A DNA stretch of 64,000 bases from Tubiluchus corallicola. Its lineage: Eukaryota > Priapulida > Priapulimorpha > Priapulimorphida > Tubiluchidae. The stretch is taken from assembly GCA_030141605.1 (NCBI GenBank), contig JAQGDQ010000002.1, positions 1,470,501 through 1,534,500 of the forward strand. Direction: 5' to 3'. Below are positions 36,186 to 49,054 of this stretch, piece by piece. Both the position numbers and the translations under genes were made by a program. The notes under the pieces were generated by a model that did not search any database, was not told the DNA's origin, and worked only from the letters and a program-made list of their open reading frames with translations. Numbering within the stretch: position 1 is the stretch's first letter; each line of letters starts with the position of its first letter.

Positions 36186-39100
36186 TTATTCATCTGCAGT
36201 GAAACCTCGTTTAGAAGGAGGTACAAGATGTTCTGGAAGAGCGTTGGGTAAAGGAAAGTCATCAAGACGGATTTTAATTAAATGATTAGCTAACGCCCAT
36301 TCATCCTCATCCAGCATTCCATCCTTGTCCACATCAGCCAATTTCCATATCTTTCCCAGGACAGAGTTTGGCAGTTTAGATTTGACCATCTCCATTTTTG
36401 CCGAAGCACCGGTGATCTTACCATTAATGGGATTGAGCGTATAGAACACTTCATCATACTTGGATTTATCTTTTGCAACAATCCAGTCAGAGTCATCACG
36501 GCCTTCATCCACGCCTTCTCCGCTTCCAACCAAAAATGGAGTGTGCTCTGCACCACCCATAGCACCCGCATTGATAGGAAGTTCATTCATTTCAGTGTCG
36601 CCAAGGGCATCTTCTTTCGGTATCATAGCCATCAGTTGTGCGATGTCCACTGCCAGCATGTTATCCACTGATTCCAGAAGCTTTGGCTTCAGACTGTGGA
36701 AGCGAGAGAAATCCATCTCCCTTAGCTGTTCTCTCATTTTTGTTATATCAGGAAAATCCCCATGTGATATTTGATACTCTCGCTGAATCTAAATGGAAAA
36801 AGTGGTTTTCTTGAAAAAGTTATTAATTTACGATAATTATTAAGTGGTTTATTTATTAAAATAAATTTATTTACAGTAGTAATTTGTGAAAATTAAAATC
36901 AACTACTAAAGCATTGCAAAGCACCAAAACATTTTCTTCCCAACTAATTATGCCAACACGACCTCCCATTGCTGCTGAAAAAAGCAAAACTTATGTGAGC
37001 CACAGGTGGGATATGTATAGCTATTAGCCTAAAATGTGTAGAAGGTAGACACTAAAACAGGCAACTAATACTTCAGGAATTATTGGTATTTCAAGAATGC
37101 CTTTGGAGTAAATACAAGTGAAAGACAAACCTATTTAACCTACAATGACAATGAGATTAGTATCTCGAAGCTAGCAAGTCGGAAGAGCTAGTTTACTCAC
37201 ATTAAAGAAAACAACTTTCAAGCAAATCACACGAGAAGGGAACCAGGCACTATAGTGAGGCATTTCTATAACATTTTTATTTATCAATCATGTTCAAAAT
37301 GTCTGACTATAGTTTACAATATTCTGTTGCATTAATGCTAAATATCTAAGACCATCAAACAAAAAATGCAAACAATATTAATAAACATCAAATGCGAAAA
37401 TGGCTTGAGAATACCTGTTTGAACTATGTTTTAATAGGATTTTCTTTTACGAAGTTTGAATAGCTTTTGCTTTGCCATTAATTCACATTATGAGAATATG
37501 ATACAAATTTACTTGAAGATTATCATGCGTACTTTGTACTTTTGTACAAATGCTTTCATACAACTATATATCCCATACTTGCTATGCACACATGGAATGA
37601 CAGGTATTTCAGGAATGACATGAACACAAAATGAAGTAAACTAATTAACTACTGATCAGAATTTACATTGTAGGAGTGCTCAGTTTTAGCAAAACAATAT
37701 ATGTATCACAAGAGTACCATAAATATTTGCTTTATTTTGGTTTGACAGAGCGCTTACTGGTAGTTGCTTACTTTGCAAATAAACATGTTCTGCCACTATC
37801 AAAGTTTACTGTCCTTTTATAGTGTTCAGACTTCAGAGTTACTAGTATTACTGTAGAACTGCAGAAATGTTGTGTAAGAGAAGTCAATAACTAAAGTGGA
37901 AATTGATTCACCATCATAAATTGCTGAACGACAGTTGTAAACACAGCCTCAATGCTAGATGACATCTTAGAATGTTCATGCAATTATGATATTTTTGTTC
38001 AGATTGGCAGTTAAGTAGGTGCAAAGATTATATACCTGAGCATAAATTGCATCCAGGCCTTTAATCAAGTCTTTCTTCTTATTATCTTTTCCAAACATTG
38101 ACGGCATTTGGCTTTTTAGTGAGCTAATTATATATGCATGTACCTGTGAAAACAAAAGCTATGAATAAATTTATTTATATGCATAGTTACAATAAGCTTT
38201 ATGCACGCAAACTTTTAGGAAACTAATACTTAGGGCGTGGCCCAAAAAACACACTGTAGAGACACACTGTACATTGCGCAAAACATAAAGTTCATAAACA
38301 CGTATATAACTGGGTATTACATGTATGCTGCTGAAATCAAAACCATTTAGAAGCAGTCACAAATTTATGTAAAACAACTGCTGAAATTTAAGTTTTAAAA
38401 AGATTAATACATTTTGAGCATCCTTGATTAAGCTACCATACTAGCAATGGTGCCGACAGAAACTTGCATTTAAATGTGCTCAAAGTATGTAGAATCACTA
38501 GAATATAGTGTGAAAAGCACATACATATGGCAAACACACACACACATGGGTTGAGTTACCAGCAGGAAAAATTTGTCCAAAGCTGTACAAATCTCAAATT
38601 CTGTTAATTCTCAGGCCACCGACTTGGGAAGTGCCCGACTTACAGCAGAATCTTCTTCACTTGTAAACTCTCAGTTTTTATTTTCATTGTTTCTTTGTGC
38701 CTTTTTGTTTCTCTTTGTGTTTAGTAACTCACACATGCACAGGCTAAGGTCACGAAATTCACAGGACACACTCTCCATGCAAAAGGATTTATGTTTATAT
38801 GTGACCCTTCGCACTCAGGTCAAAGGCTGGATCGTTAGACTGGATCAGTTGTTGACTACCGTTTTTGAGCTAGGGCCACAATTTTTGGTATGTGGCTAGG
38901 TGGAGAGGAGGTCTTGTGCACGGCTTAATATGAACCATTCATACACCCAGATTGTTGACCCTTGATTCCAGCAAGGGCGAGCAAAAAGCAAAAACTGGAC
39001 GCGCTGGAGAGGCAAATGCTTGCAATTTCGTACAACATTAGTTTGTAATCAATCAAATGAAAGGTTTTCATGAAAGAAATCGAATTGTATCAGTTACGTC

Positions 39101-41324
39101 CAAATTGAATGGCCCCTGACCATGCTAAAAGGTGAAAACCGAATTTAGGGAGTTTGGGAAACAAATATTTCCAGTGTTAAGCAACAGTAGGTTATAGTAA
39201 AAGTAGTAGTTCAGTCCGATTGATCAGAAGACGAATTGGATGCAAGTCAGACCCGTATATTAACGTGCTTTGCCCTACGTATAAGATATTGTGTGTATAT
39301 GCAATAAGTCTGTACCTACATATGAATATATCGAAATAGATAGTACTTTAAAGTTAATTAGTTTAAAAAATAGGAGGTATGAGTTACAGTTACTTTTGTA
39401 TTTTGTATAATTAACTAATTTTTTTGTGCTTAGGTTACAAAGTTGAACAGTCGTAAGTTGCATAGGTCTAAGTCGACCACTACCTCAAATGAAAGGTCTC
39501 GATGAGACGAACTGAATGGTGCATACTGACCTGCGTGTTACTGATCAAAAAGTGGCCAGTTTCGATTTCATTAAAATTATTAATGCCAAGCACAATTCAC
39601 GTTAAATATTTTTAAAAACATTTTTATTTGTAAATACGAAACAAATGACATCACTTAAAGCATCTCTTGTTACAGATGCATGATCTACCACAGTTTTTGA
39701 CAGAGTCAAAAACATTCACTAGTCTTTTTTGCTGATGAAATGCAGGTCACTTGAAAAATGTTTACTTAAACACCGCTAATGTTTTGCATTAATGCATTTA
39801 ATGCATTTTAATTTTTTTGTAAGTATTCATATCAGTAGAAAGTCATTCCACAGGAGTTAAATATTAATTTTGCCTGCAGTTCACAAACTTCTTAAAAATT
39901 ACTACAAAAAGTTGACAGTTTTCCAGCTCACACTAACTAGTTTATTGCTAAAAATGCAAAAGGGCTTTACTAAGCTACCAATAATCTCACACAAATAAAA
40001 TTCAACATACCTTAGCTAACCTGGCACGTTTAATCAAGTCATTTAACTTCCTTAATGCTGTGTTCCTCGGAAGTGTCTGCAGATCGCGAAAAAGGTCTTG
40101 ATGCTCTGCTTCGAACAATCGTCTGTTCATATCATAATGCAAAGGCTGATCCCAGAACGAACCAACATACACTCTAGTGACCTCCGGTGTCTGTAATATT
40201 TTACCCAAGGACCACATTAGTGCACCATAGACTCGCATTAGCTGCTGATGGTCGACACGATCAGCTTTATTTAGAACTATGCGAATTTTCTCATCGTGGC
40301 CTTTTAGTGCCTCTATGCTGCGCCGAAATTCATCAGAAATGTCTAGCTTGTGGGCATCAAATAGAAGAATTATTCGGTCCACTCTTTCTGCAAACCATTC
40401 CAGCACTCCTGTAAAATCATATCCTCTGTCAACACGGTGCTTCTCTCCAGACAGAATTCCCGGTGTATCCACAAGAGATATTGATTTCAGCACAGCATTG
40501 TCAAATGTTGAACACTGAAATTTGTTCAGGAAAGCATTGCCAAATTTGGACAGATGTCGGAATTGCTTTTTCGTATCCACGACGAGTGCATTACCTGGTA
40601 TTTGATTTTCTTGTTCTGCGTGCATTAAAACCATGAATCGATCTGTTGTTGGCTCTGGGCCAATGCGCATACCAGGAAAATCAGACTCTAGTAAGTATCT
40701 AAAACAATAACAACATTATAGCATGTCCTAGTTAAACACTCACAGTCATTTTTTGTTTTCAAATGTCTTTTAAAACTATTCTCCAGGTCCTATTTAAAAT
40801 TAAATGTTAGTCATATGGCATTGCTAACAAAAATTTAACACAGTTGCCTGACTATTGCATGGCAGCATTCAAACAACGCCACGGTAAGCCAATTATGGCT
40901 CTTACAGGCAAGTGTTTATTAAAAAGCTATAGGATTCTACTATACAGAAAAGAGCTGTAATTACACAATAACCGCTATAACTGATAACTGCTTACCAGAG
41001 ACTGCTACTATTTTCCTGTCAGTATATAGCATATGCAGCAAATTACATGTAAGTACAGTCTACATAGCCTTTTACACACATTCTACTCACTTTATCCAGA
41101 TGATATTGCTTGTAAACTTTTACCCAGACATGGGTTTACGATTTACGATTTTAGGAGCAGCACCAGTAGTGACAGGTAAAGTAAGTTTTGATAAAGCAAT
41201 TAGCTACATGAAGTATTGAAGAAAATTGATAAAGTTCTAAATTTTTTCATTATGTCAAAGCACATATCAATGCAAGACAGAATGGTGCATTCATTGAAAA
41301 AGTTCTAACTAATATATATATATT

Positions 41325-41370
<46 letters not shown>

Positions 41371-43218
41371 GTCCTCCAAATAATCTCTCAAATAATGCCA
41401 ACATACTATGATGGTTCCATGGCACTGTCAGATAATGTTATGGAAAAAGTGACAACAGAGAGACAAAAAGAAAGAGGAAAATGAGTGCCAGTAAATAAAG
41501 AGAAGAGAAAGAAAAGTGGCAAGAAAAAAGAGTAAGGAAAAAAGAATGTGTTGCAATTTGCTCATGTTCATGTTGTTGAACAGTGCAATCTGACATCACA
41601 AAAAGCAGGCCTAACAGCACATTAGTTGTAATACAACGAAAAAAACAGAACAGTAATTAAGAATATACACTGACAGAGTCACATTATGTTGTACTGAGGT
41701 ACAGCTTATCCCTATATGTTTGGGTAGATCTATTTTAGCGAAAGAGAAGAGATCCAATTAACTAATAGTTAAGGATTATATTGTTGTTGTGTTTGAAGCA
41801 GTTTGGTTGCGTAGATATCAGAAATAAAATATAAATGTGATAACCCAAGAAATGGGGGAAAGTGCGATAACACCATAGATCTCAACTGCACAAGTACATC
41901 AAAAAGTGTCTTATACAGTCTAGTACCACATACGCATGGCGCTTAAGTGCTATCAAGTGGCTGCACTTAAACACTGAAAGAAATCTAAATGTTAGAGCTA
42001 GTCAAATAAATTTGCAACTGTACTAACCTTACACTTGAAACAGAGAATATGTTGAAACTGTTGACTTGCAACTGTACTAATCTTACACTTGAAACAGAGA
42101 ACACATTGAAACTGTTGACTTGTAATGGGAGCAGCAGCTCCAACAACCATATTTTTCATATAGCACTGTATGATCATTCTAAACGATTCTATGCCAAAAC
42201 ATTTCGAGCATGTTTGAAACCCAGAGTTAATATAGCCTACCATCACACTACAGCATAGCCAGCAATTGTTATAGAATCTTAGATATTCTATTCATTCCGT
42301 TTTCCAAGTTTTGATGTTTCACAAATTTACAGTGACAAAAGTGTGATTAAAATTTGATTTTACTTATTCTAATTTGTCACTGATTTAATTTAAATTTCCT
42401 GGATTAACAAAAGGTAACAGTTGATTTACACTTATAAAAAAGTAAATTAAAAAACTTATTATCACTTGAAACATCTTTGAAAAGTCTCTCTTTACAGAAG
42501 TCGCTATGTTTCAATAGTAATTCACTACAACTTGCTGGCAAATGCGGTATGTGTGAGAGCACCATGTCTTCAATGGTGTGGGCTCTCCATTCCTTCGCAT
42601 CAGTTTATCCTAAGCTATAATACAAACATTGCTCTTAATCTCTGCCAAATCTGAGCTTCTCTGTTGAAGTCAGCTCTAACATTACATCTTAGGCAGACAG
42701 GTCTGCAGTTGTGAATTGTGTAGTACTGCTTAAAAGTAAACGCTAAATACACAGCGAGATTAGCTGAGACTTGCCACTAGCAAATGATTTCCAACACTCA
42801 CAGCAAAGAAATTTACTCAAAATAGAAACAAAGGCGGTGTATACAAAATCTTCGAACAACAGATTATAATCAATCGGGAATTGGGACTGGTACGATAATA
42901 CCGTAATAATACATATATTGAAACTAAAAAAGTAATAAAAATTTCTAAAATATTTATTGCAGGGTAGCGGTGTAATAAAAATAATTATCATAACAATTCT
43001 TACTTTATAAAGGTTGTTTTCCCGGTTGAATATTGACCAACTAGCAAAACCAGTGGCTTGGCATCAAAGTCCGGATCAGTCAATTGTGGCGAATGGAACT
43101 CGTGAAATAAGTAAGTTTCCTCTAGTGGTAATATTTTCGTTTTGTATAACTTCTTTAGTCCTGATAACACGTTATCAAACACTTCAGGTTCTTTCGAGCC
43201 TCTGCCAAACCACTTCAT
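36186..43218 (-). CDS. EHD: EH-domain-containing ATPase (EHD1-4 family), complete
   Basis: Dynamin-like ATPase that assembles on membranes in endocytic recycling. Four exons, read 43218-43004, 40698-40011, 38143-38036 and 36788-36186, joined in phases 2, 0 and 0 to give 537 aa, the normal family length. Seen: P-loop GQYSTGKT (61-68), DTPG (149-152), NKAD (215-218), a helical region, and a C-terminal EH domain (about 437-525) with calcium loop [12 protein letters not shown] (489-500) and the conserved Trp485 of WKLADVD that contacts NPF ligands. The GPEPTTDRF segment after the P-loop is an EHD signature. ATG 43218 begins [14 protein letters not shown], similar to family N termini. Which vertebrate paralogue it matches best cannot be said from the sequence alone; it may be the single ancestral copy. 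Confidence 0.97.
38800..39560. repeat. Less AT-rich repeat-like block in an EHD intron
   Basis: This part of the intron 38144-40010 is visibly less AT-rich than its surroundings. A related motif, CAAATGAAAGGT followed by a TC/AT-rich half-palindrome, occurs at about 39056 and 39488, and in inverted orientation at about 59180-59210. It looks like a degraded repeat family; no protein is recognised. Confidence 0.3.
41311..41368. repeat. TA dinucleotide microsatellite
   Basis: Nearly uninterrupted TA run with one TTTG interruption, in the first EHD intron (40699-43003). The rest of that intron has no gene. Confidence 0.95.
42012..42119. repeat. Tandem duplication, 54-bp unit, two copies
   Basis: Units 42012-42065 and 42066-42119 are identical except for a few bases (start TTGCAACTGTACTAA). 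It lies in the first EHD intron. Confidence 0.9.
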
Positions 43219-44036
43219 ATTTTATTTCCACCAATTATTTAAATAAAAATTTTCAAAAACGAAATAAAATTACACGGTAAAAACCGGACCCTCCTCTATA
43301 TGACATGATGTGTACACAACAACTGCTTAGTCATCGGTTCTTGGGCAAGCCTGTAATGGTGCTTCCGTCTATCGAGAAAGCTCAAAGCTAAAACATTCTA
43401 AGAATTTTTGGATTACAATTTTAGGGTGATTTTTTTAAAAACAAGAGAAAAATTCATTGTTGTTTTGTCACAGTTTTATCAAAACAATGTGAGTGCTGAA
43501 AAATGTTATCAACATTTTTCAACCCAAATTTGTAGCATTTTTTGTAAAAATTAAATTTGTTCAAAATTCACGCGAAGATTGGAAAAGTTGTGTAACAATA
43601 AAAATGTTTTGGTCCCCTAATATTAGTTGCGATAGTTGTAAAGTTATAATTGTCAAGCCCCTGGTAATGTTCATATTAATCATTCATCCAGTTTTCTATG
43701 TAAGACGCTTTTTATCATTATACCTTGCGTACGCATGAAATAAAAGTTCATGCGTTTGTACATCAAATGTATTGAATGAATAAAGACGGATGAGTCCACT
43801 TGACACTGTTGAAAGTTCATAATAAATGTTCTGCTAAACTGTTGGCTTATTTTTGACCAAAATCTTATGCTAATGCAAGCTTAAGTTTTCCCCGGAGCTG
43901 CTACTGTTCTATGCAAACCTCTTTAAAAACATTTCTCACTAAGTACAGGAACTTGTGAAGTTTAAAAAAATGTCAGTAATATGCAGCAGCTTATTTTATA
44001 GCCGCTGCCTTTTCACTGCCTGACACCTGCTACATG

Positions 44037-44162
44037 CAGTTTAATACATGTGCGGAAAATTTCCTAGTGTTGCCTCATACTATTGCAGCACATCATTGCA
44101 GTGCAACAGTTCAATACATGTGCAAAGAATTTTCTGGTGTCGCCTCATACTCTTGCAGTGCA
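44037..44162. repeat. Tandem duplication, about 70-bp period, two copies
   Basis: AATACATGTGC...TGCCTCATACT.TTGCAG occurs at 44043 and again 70 bp on. It lies in the 1.4-kb divergent interval between the EHD start (43218) and the GPCR start (44640), which must hold both promoters. No TATA box is convincingly placed. Confidence 0.75.
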
Positions 44163-44639
44163 TTCAATAAAGTATTAAAAAATTATTAGATTCACCATTC
44201 ATGGCTGTACTATTGGAAGCATAAGCTAGACTAACTGAACTTTTCAATTTAGTGGGAACTGGTCGTACATAAATAGCTGAAGCTTGACAAGGCTAAAGTT
44301 TAATGTGGCTTTAAATGTTAAAGTTCTTGACAAACAAATCATGTGGCATACTTTCCCATTCAGTTATACACTCACATGTGAGTGAACATTAATGTTAAAA
44401 ATGTTACTTAATAATTTGTAGGCCCTACTGAAATACGCACACAGTTTTTAATAACGTTACACTCAGCACACTACAAGCATTCCTGATTAGGCAATTAATT
44501 CAGTTTCACAGCAGCAATTAAAAAATCAATGCAGCTGCTAAAATTACAGTAAGAAACAACTACATGGCTTCAATTCAGTTCGTGTTACAGTAAACACATT
44601 TGTGACAAGGTAACGTGTTAATTAGACTCAACAGTTATA

Positions 44640-45611
44640 ATGGCAAAGCATTTTTTAAAGAATAGTTTTAATAACAACTCCGAAGATGGTGTATTCAGCA
44701 GTACACTTGGAAGACTTACATCATCGTATGACATACTCATGTTCGCAGCCACACTTTTTGTAAGTTTAGGAACAGTGTTTCTGAATGGCCTGGTTATTGC
44801 AGCCATATGCAAGTTCAAGCGTTTGAGAACATTCAACAACAAGTTACTTGCTAATCTGGCAGTTATTGACTTAACCTGGGGCGTTTTCATACCGGTAATG
44901 TCAATTTCGATCACAGTCAACCCACACACAGGGATAGTCTACTGCTGTGCGATGGATTTCGTTTTCATGTTTATTTTAATTCTGAGTATGAGCGTCTTAA
45001 CGTTTATCACCTATGACAGGTATGTAGCCATAATTTATGCCGTGAAATATAAAGCCTATGCAAATCAAAAGCGATTTGTCTTCTTTGTGGCAATCTCTGT
45101 GTCATGTTTGCTGATGTTGGCAACCATCTCTTCAGTACAGATACCTTGGAATTGGGTTTCGGGACAAGCGTGTCTTGGAGAACTATTAAACTGGCCCTGG
45201 TTCTGGAACTTCATTGCGTACCATTACGTTGTAGCTATAGGCTATATGATATTCAGTTACACAGCTATTATCAAATCTGCAGTTCAGCACGTTCAGAAGA
45301 TCAATAACATTAGAAATACCCACTCGCCTTCAAGTGTAGGTTTTGTCATACAGATAAGAGCAACCAAAATGTCAGCTATGATCATTGCTTCATCAATGAC
45401 ATGTTTAGCGCCTAATGTCCTTCACATGATGATCATCAGCATAACAAGAGAAGAAAACGAAAACTGGAACAAGATCAGGGGATTTGGAATGGTGGCAAAC
45501 TCTTTCTTGAATCCGTTAATTTACATGCTGAGCAATCGGGAGTTTCGTAAATGCTTCAAGAAACTTCAGCTGTGCAAGGTAAATGGAAACCCCGAAATTT
45601 CACATTCTTAA
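44640..45611 (+). CDS. Intronless class A (rhodopsin-like) GPCR, orphan
   Basis: A single 323-codon frame with seven hydrophobic segments. Seen: N-glycosylation site near the N terminus (NNS, 12-14), TM1 Asn49, TM2 Asp77 in LAVIDL, Cys102/103 at the top of TM3 and Cys178 in loop 2 for the usual disulphide, DRY (126-128), TCLAP in TM6 instead of CWxP, NPLIY (291-295), and a basic helix 8 with Cys305 that could be palmitoylated. All classical switches are present, unlike the receptor at 1376-2410, and the two are too different to be recent duplicates. The ligand class (amine, peptide or other) cannot be assigned. ATG 44640 is chosen because it precedes TM1 by about 30 residues. Confidence 0.92.
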   Translation: MAKHFLKNSFNNNSEDGVFSSTLGRLTSSYDILMFAATLFVSLGTVFLNGLVIAAICKFKRLRTFNNKLLANLAVIDLTWGVFIPVMSISITVNPHTGIVYCCAMDFVFMFILILSMSVLTFITYDRYVAIIYAVKYKAYANQKRFVFFVAISVSCLLMLATISSVQIPWNWVSGQACLGELLNWPWFWNFIAYHYVVAIGYMIFSYTAIIKSAVQHVQKINNIRNTHSPSSVGFVIQIRATKMSAMIIASSMTCLAPNVLHMMIISITREENENWNKIRGFGMVANSFLNPLIYMLSNREFRKCFKKLQLCKVNGNPEISHS

Positions 45612-45867
45612 GTACTTACTACAGTTTCAAGCAACAGGCATTGATAAAGCATCAATTAAATTTGAGTGAACACTTTGGGATTACACACTGATACAAAGAA
45701 CAATTATTGTAGATGATAATAATCTGCAATGTTACTATCAGATTGCAAAGCTGCCCTTTTAATAATTTGTTACAAAACGTTTTAAGTGACACAGGCATAA
45801 TTTAAATACTTCATTGGAGACGAGTCACCGTGGTTAGTAGGACACAGTCACTGTAAAAACATGCCAA

Positions 45868-45873
45868 AATAAA
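45868..45873 (+). terminator. Possible polyadenylation signal of the GPCR at 44640
   Basis: AATAAA about 260 bp after the stop codon; another lies at 46106. Which is used cannot be told. Confidence 0.3.
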
Positions 45874-45899
45874 AAGAATGACAAAAGTGTGTTACACTC

Positions 45900-48415
45900 A
45901 GTGCCCATTGAATACCACACAATCATCACTTTGGATTATTGTTCACAGTTTTGGTAAGACTATTCTCACTGCAAAAATTTCATGAACTACGAATCAAGCA
46001 ATTACAGTTGGTAACATTTAGAAATACAAAGAGAAGCCAAGCAGACGACACATGATGACAGGTGAGAATGACATAATTATCTTGAAAACTTTAAATATTC
46101 TGTAAAATAAAGTTAATACACAACTAGATTCATTATACAGTATTTATTTTAACAGTCTGTGAATAATAACTTGTGTATTTCATTATACAATGATTATCAG
46201 TTGTAATATGTATGTTCAGTAACAGTAATTATAACTCCATTAATCACTTAATGGCATGTATAATTTAATGTCATTTATGACTTAAGCAACTTAATGGCAT
46301 ATATCACGTTTGAATTTTTTGCAGCTGTAAAAAAGCATCATAACAACATGCATAAGCTTAGTAAGTAAGATTGTTGCAAAATAATAACATGTATTACTAC
46401 AACAGCAAAAGTCTAATTCTACTCTACATAAATTCAATAATACAAACAAATTAAAACATCATATTTGCATAATTAACGCTGTACAGCCTCTTATATGTTT
46501 ACAATAAAGAAATTTCTCCTTGAACATTAACAATAATAGGCTATGTATAATGATTTGAAAATAAATTTGATGCATATACAACGGTTGACACCTTTAGGCA
46601 GAAGGTATATAATTAAAAACTAAATTTCTTTTTGTTCTGCTGTGACAAAACTTTAATAAAACAGTATTTAGTATTAACACTATAAATCAAAGACAAACAA
46701 AACTATACATAGATAAATTTCAATGTAGTTTTTTGGTGTTTTTCTGCAATTTCTGTCAATAAAAATGTTGTTGCATGTCACCTTTCAATCTAAGGGCGCG
46801 AACACTTGTAAAATCTTGTAGAACACTTGTAAACTCAGAAAGCTTGTAAAATCACACTTATTATCAGTGCTGATTCATGCTGGTTGGTGGACATAACAGA
46901 CACGGGAATCAGAAAGCTGACTGATTCTTTTGCTTTGCATTCCCCTTTTTTTCAGAAGACAGTTTTTCTAGGTATTCGTTGTCAAAAACAATACAGAAGA
47001 AACTAGTATGCCTAATAGAGGTACAAATCCACGCATTCATATAAAGTCACCATGAGGAAAATTTATTATAGACCATGTGGCCTCGACTTTTGATCCTTAG
47101 AGCAAAACAATTGATTTCCAGATCCTTTCCAGAACAGCGATATGCCAAAATTAATTATTAGGCTTATAAGTTCGTCCAAGTATCCTGTCACACAGACAGC
47201 TAAACAGACACACATGAATATATGCCATGCCTTTGGCATAACTATGGTCTTAGACTATCCCAAAAATGTGAAATTAGGGAGTAGTGGTCATCATTAAAAT
47301 TTTGTTTTTGCAGCTAAAGCCGATCAAGGGAAAATATGTGAGAAACCCTTGTCAATTTCCAGCTGTACAGAATTTTTTCTATTTGTAACAGCAGACAGAA
47401 TTTGTTTGACATGTTCCTAGATGTTCAAAAACCGATCGTTTCTTCAGTATTTATATAAAAGAAGAGAAATGGCCAGCCAACTATACAATTATGTTATTTA
47501 CCAGCACTCCTAAAGCGCGAAAAATGTTTCGCACATTCTTGTAAACTTCTAAGTGCGGGAAGCAAGCATTTATAAGCCAGCATGAGCGTCTGTTATGCGC
47601 AGTTGCATATATTACCATAGAACTTTCTTGTAGCTTGTTTGTGATGGTAGTACAAGTGCTGAAAACCACCACGTTCACTGTGTCCGTATCCTAATTTACT
47701 AAACCTATATTCGGTATGGGCAAGTAAATGGTTTTTACTTTATTTGAAATGTTAGACTGCCAATTTCAAAAATTAGATTGGCTTTCATGGGTATTAGTTT
47801 GACAAAATCTTATCTGAAAATAGACTGAAAAACAACAAATCAAACTTACCAGTGCTACTGGAAAAAATGAGTAACAATATGGGTAAAATATTACAATGGA
47901 AGATAGTCATCTCATATGAAGAATAATAAAATGCATATTTTTTTTAACGTGGTTTTCCTATAGCAGCCTTAATCCCAGGATTGCAAAAGTTGAGGTTTAA
48001 TACAGTATTACAGTAAGACTTGCACAAAAAATTAAAAAACGGCATCAAAGTTGACTGCCATTACTAAAAAAGTGCTAAGATTTCTCCAACATTGTCTTAA
48101 CTTATATGTGAGTCACATTTTAGCAAATTTTCACAAATTACAAATGCATCAGAGATACATAACTTTTTAATTACAGTTATTGTATGTTTTGTGAAACAAA
48201 AGTCATTATAGTGCATAAATTTGTATCTATCCTCAATATTGTACGAATAACATCATCAAAAAATATTTCCTATAATTAAAGCAGAAGTAGCAACACAGCA
48301 AAGATGCATGACATAAACAAGACCTTATAAAAGTACTAAATTAACATTTGCAAATAAATAAATTATTATAATCTAAATGTCAAGATTCATTTTAATGCAG
48401 CACAAACTCACAATT
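45900..48415. other. Intergenic, no supported gene
   Basis: AT-rich sequence without recognisable coding regions. A CACACAGACAGC tract near 47193-47206 resembles ends of short interspersed repeats but is not enough for a call. Confidence 0.35.
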
Positions 48416-48420
48416 AACTA

Positions 48421-48852
48421 AACTTTGATATCAAACTTGAAAGACAGGAAATGTAAAATAGTTGGCGTACAGCAAGGGACCTTATGTTATCCAAGGCAAA
48501 TGCCTTAGACCAATAGGACACCGCATTCCACTGTGATCGCTGATCAAGCTGGCCAACCGAATTCAGCATTTCCGATATTAAGTCACTCACACCAGAGCAA
48601 TTTAAACTAACTACATTAATATTCCTATTTTGATCAAAAATTAATCTAATTAGCTGGAATCTCTCTATTGTGGGTGGTCTAACATTGAAAATGCTGAATT
48701 TGATTGGTCAGCTCAAGTGAATAGGCTATAGACTGCCTTGATCACTGAGGAATATGGTGGCTTAGTTGTCTAAGGCATCTGCCTTGTAAGCAGGTCCCTG
48801 GCTGTATTCCAACTTTTTCACATTTGTCTTTCAAATATTGTATCAAAATTTA
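48421..48852. mobile_element. Large inverted repeat built from two tRNA-like sequences
   Basis: The left arm (48421-48582) and right arm (48680-48852) are complementary over about 165 bp with small gaps. The right arm, plus strand, contains a tRNA-Thr-like stretch: an A-box-like TGGCTTAGTTGTCTAAGG, an anticodon arm with loop CTTGTAA (anticodon TGT), and a weak B box. The left arm holds the same on the minus strand. The arms continue beyond the tRNA part into a shared tail (CATTTGTCTTTCAAATATTG / its complement). Outside the arms I see no clear target duplication. Confidence 0.6.
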
Positions 48853-48854
48853 TT
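48849..48854 (-). terminator. Possible polyadenylation signal of CHP
   Basis: Minus-strand AATAAA about 200 bp beyond the CHP stop, at the outer edge of the tRNA-like inverted repeat. Confidence 0.3.
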
Positions 48855-49054
48855 TAACTGTGGATTTGCACCACCTAAAAGTTTGCAAAATCAAGAAACT
48901 ACTTTGAACCTAAAGTATCTCACACAATTAATATGAAGTTGTTAAACTGTGGACTAGACAGCAGGAATGTTACTTAATTAATTGCATAAACATACTAGGC
49001 ATTTCGTATGCCAGCTGTTGAATGCTGTCTTCTAATGTCTCTTAGTTATACACA

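Noticed and set aside
41311-41368. TA run as an origin or promoter element
   Set aside because: A simple dinucleotide microsatellite within an intron.
42001-42258. Overlapping open frames on both strands as a small repeat protein
   Set aside because: They arise from the 54-bp tandem duplication in an EHD intron.
46780-47620. Related segments near 46.8 and 47.5 kb (GCGCGAA, CTTGTAAAC, CATGCTGG)
   Set aside because: Matches are short and scattered and do not align in one consistent orientation.
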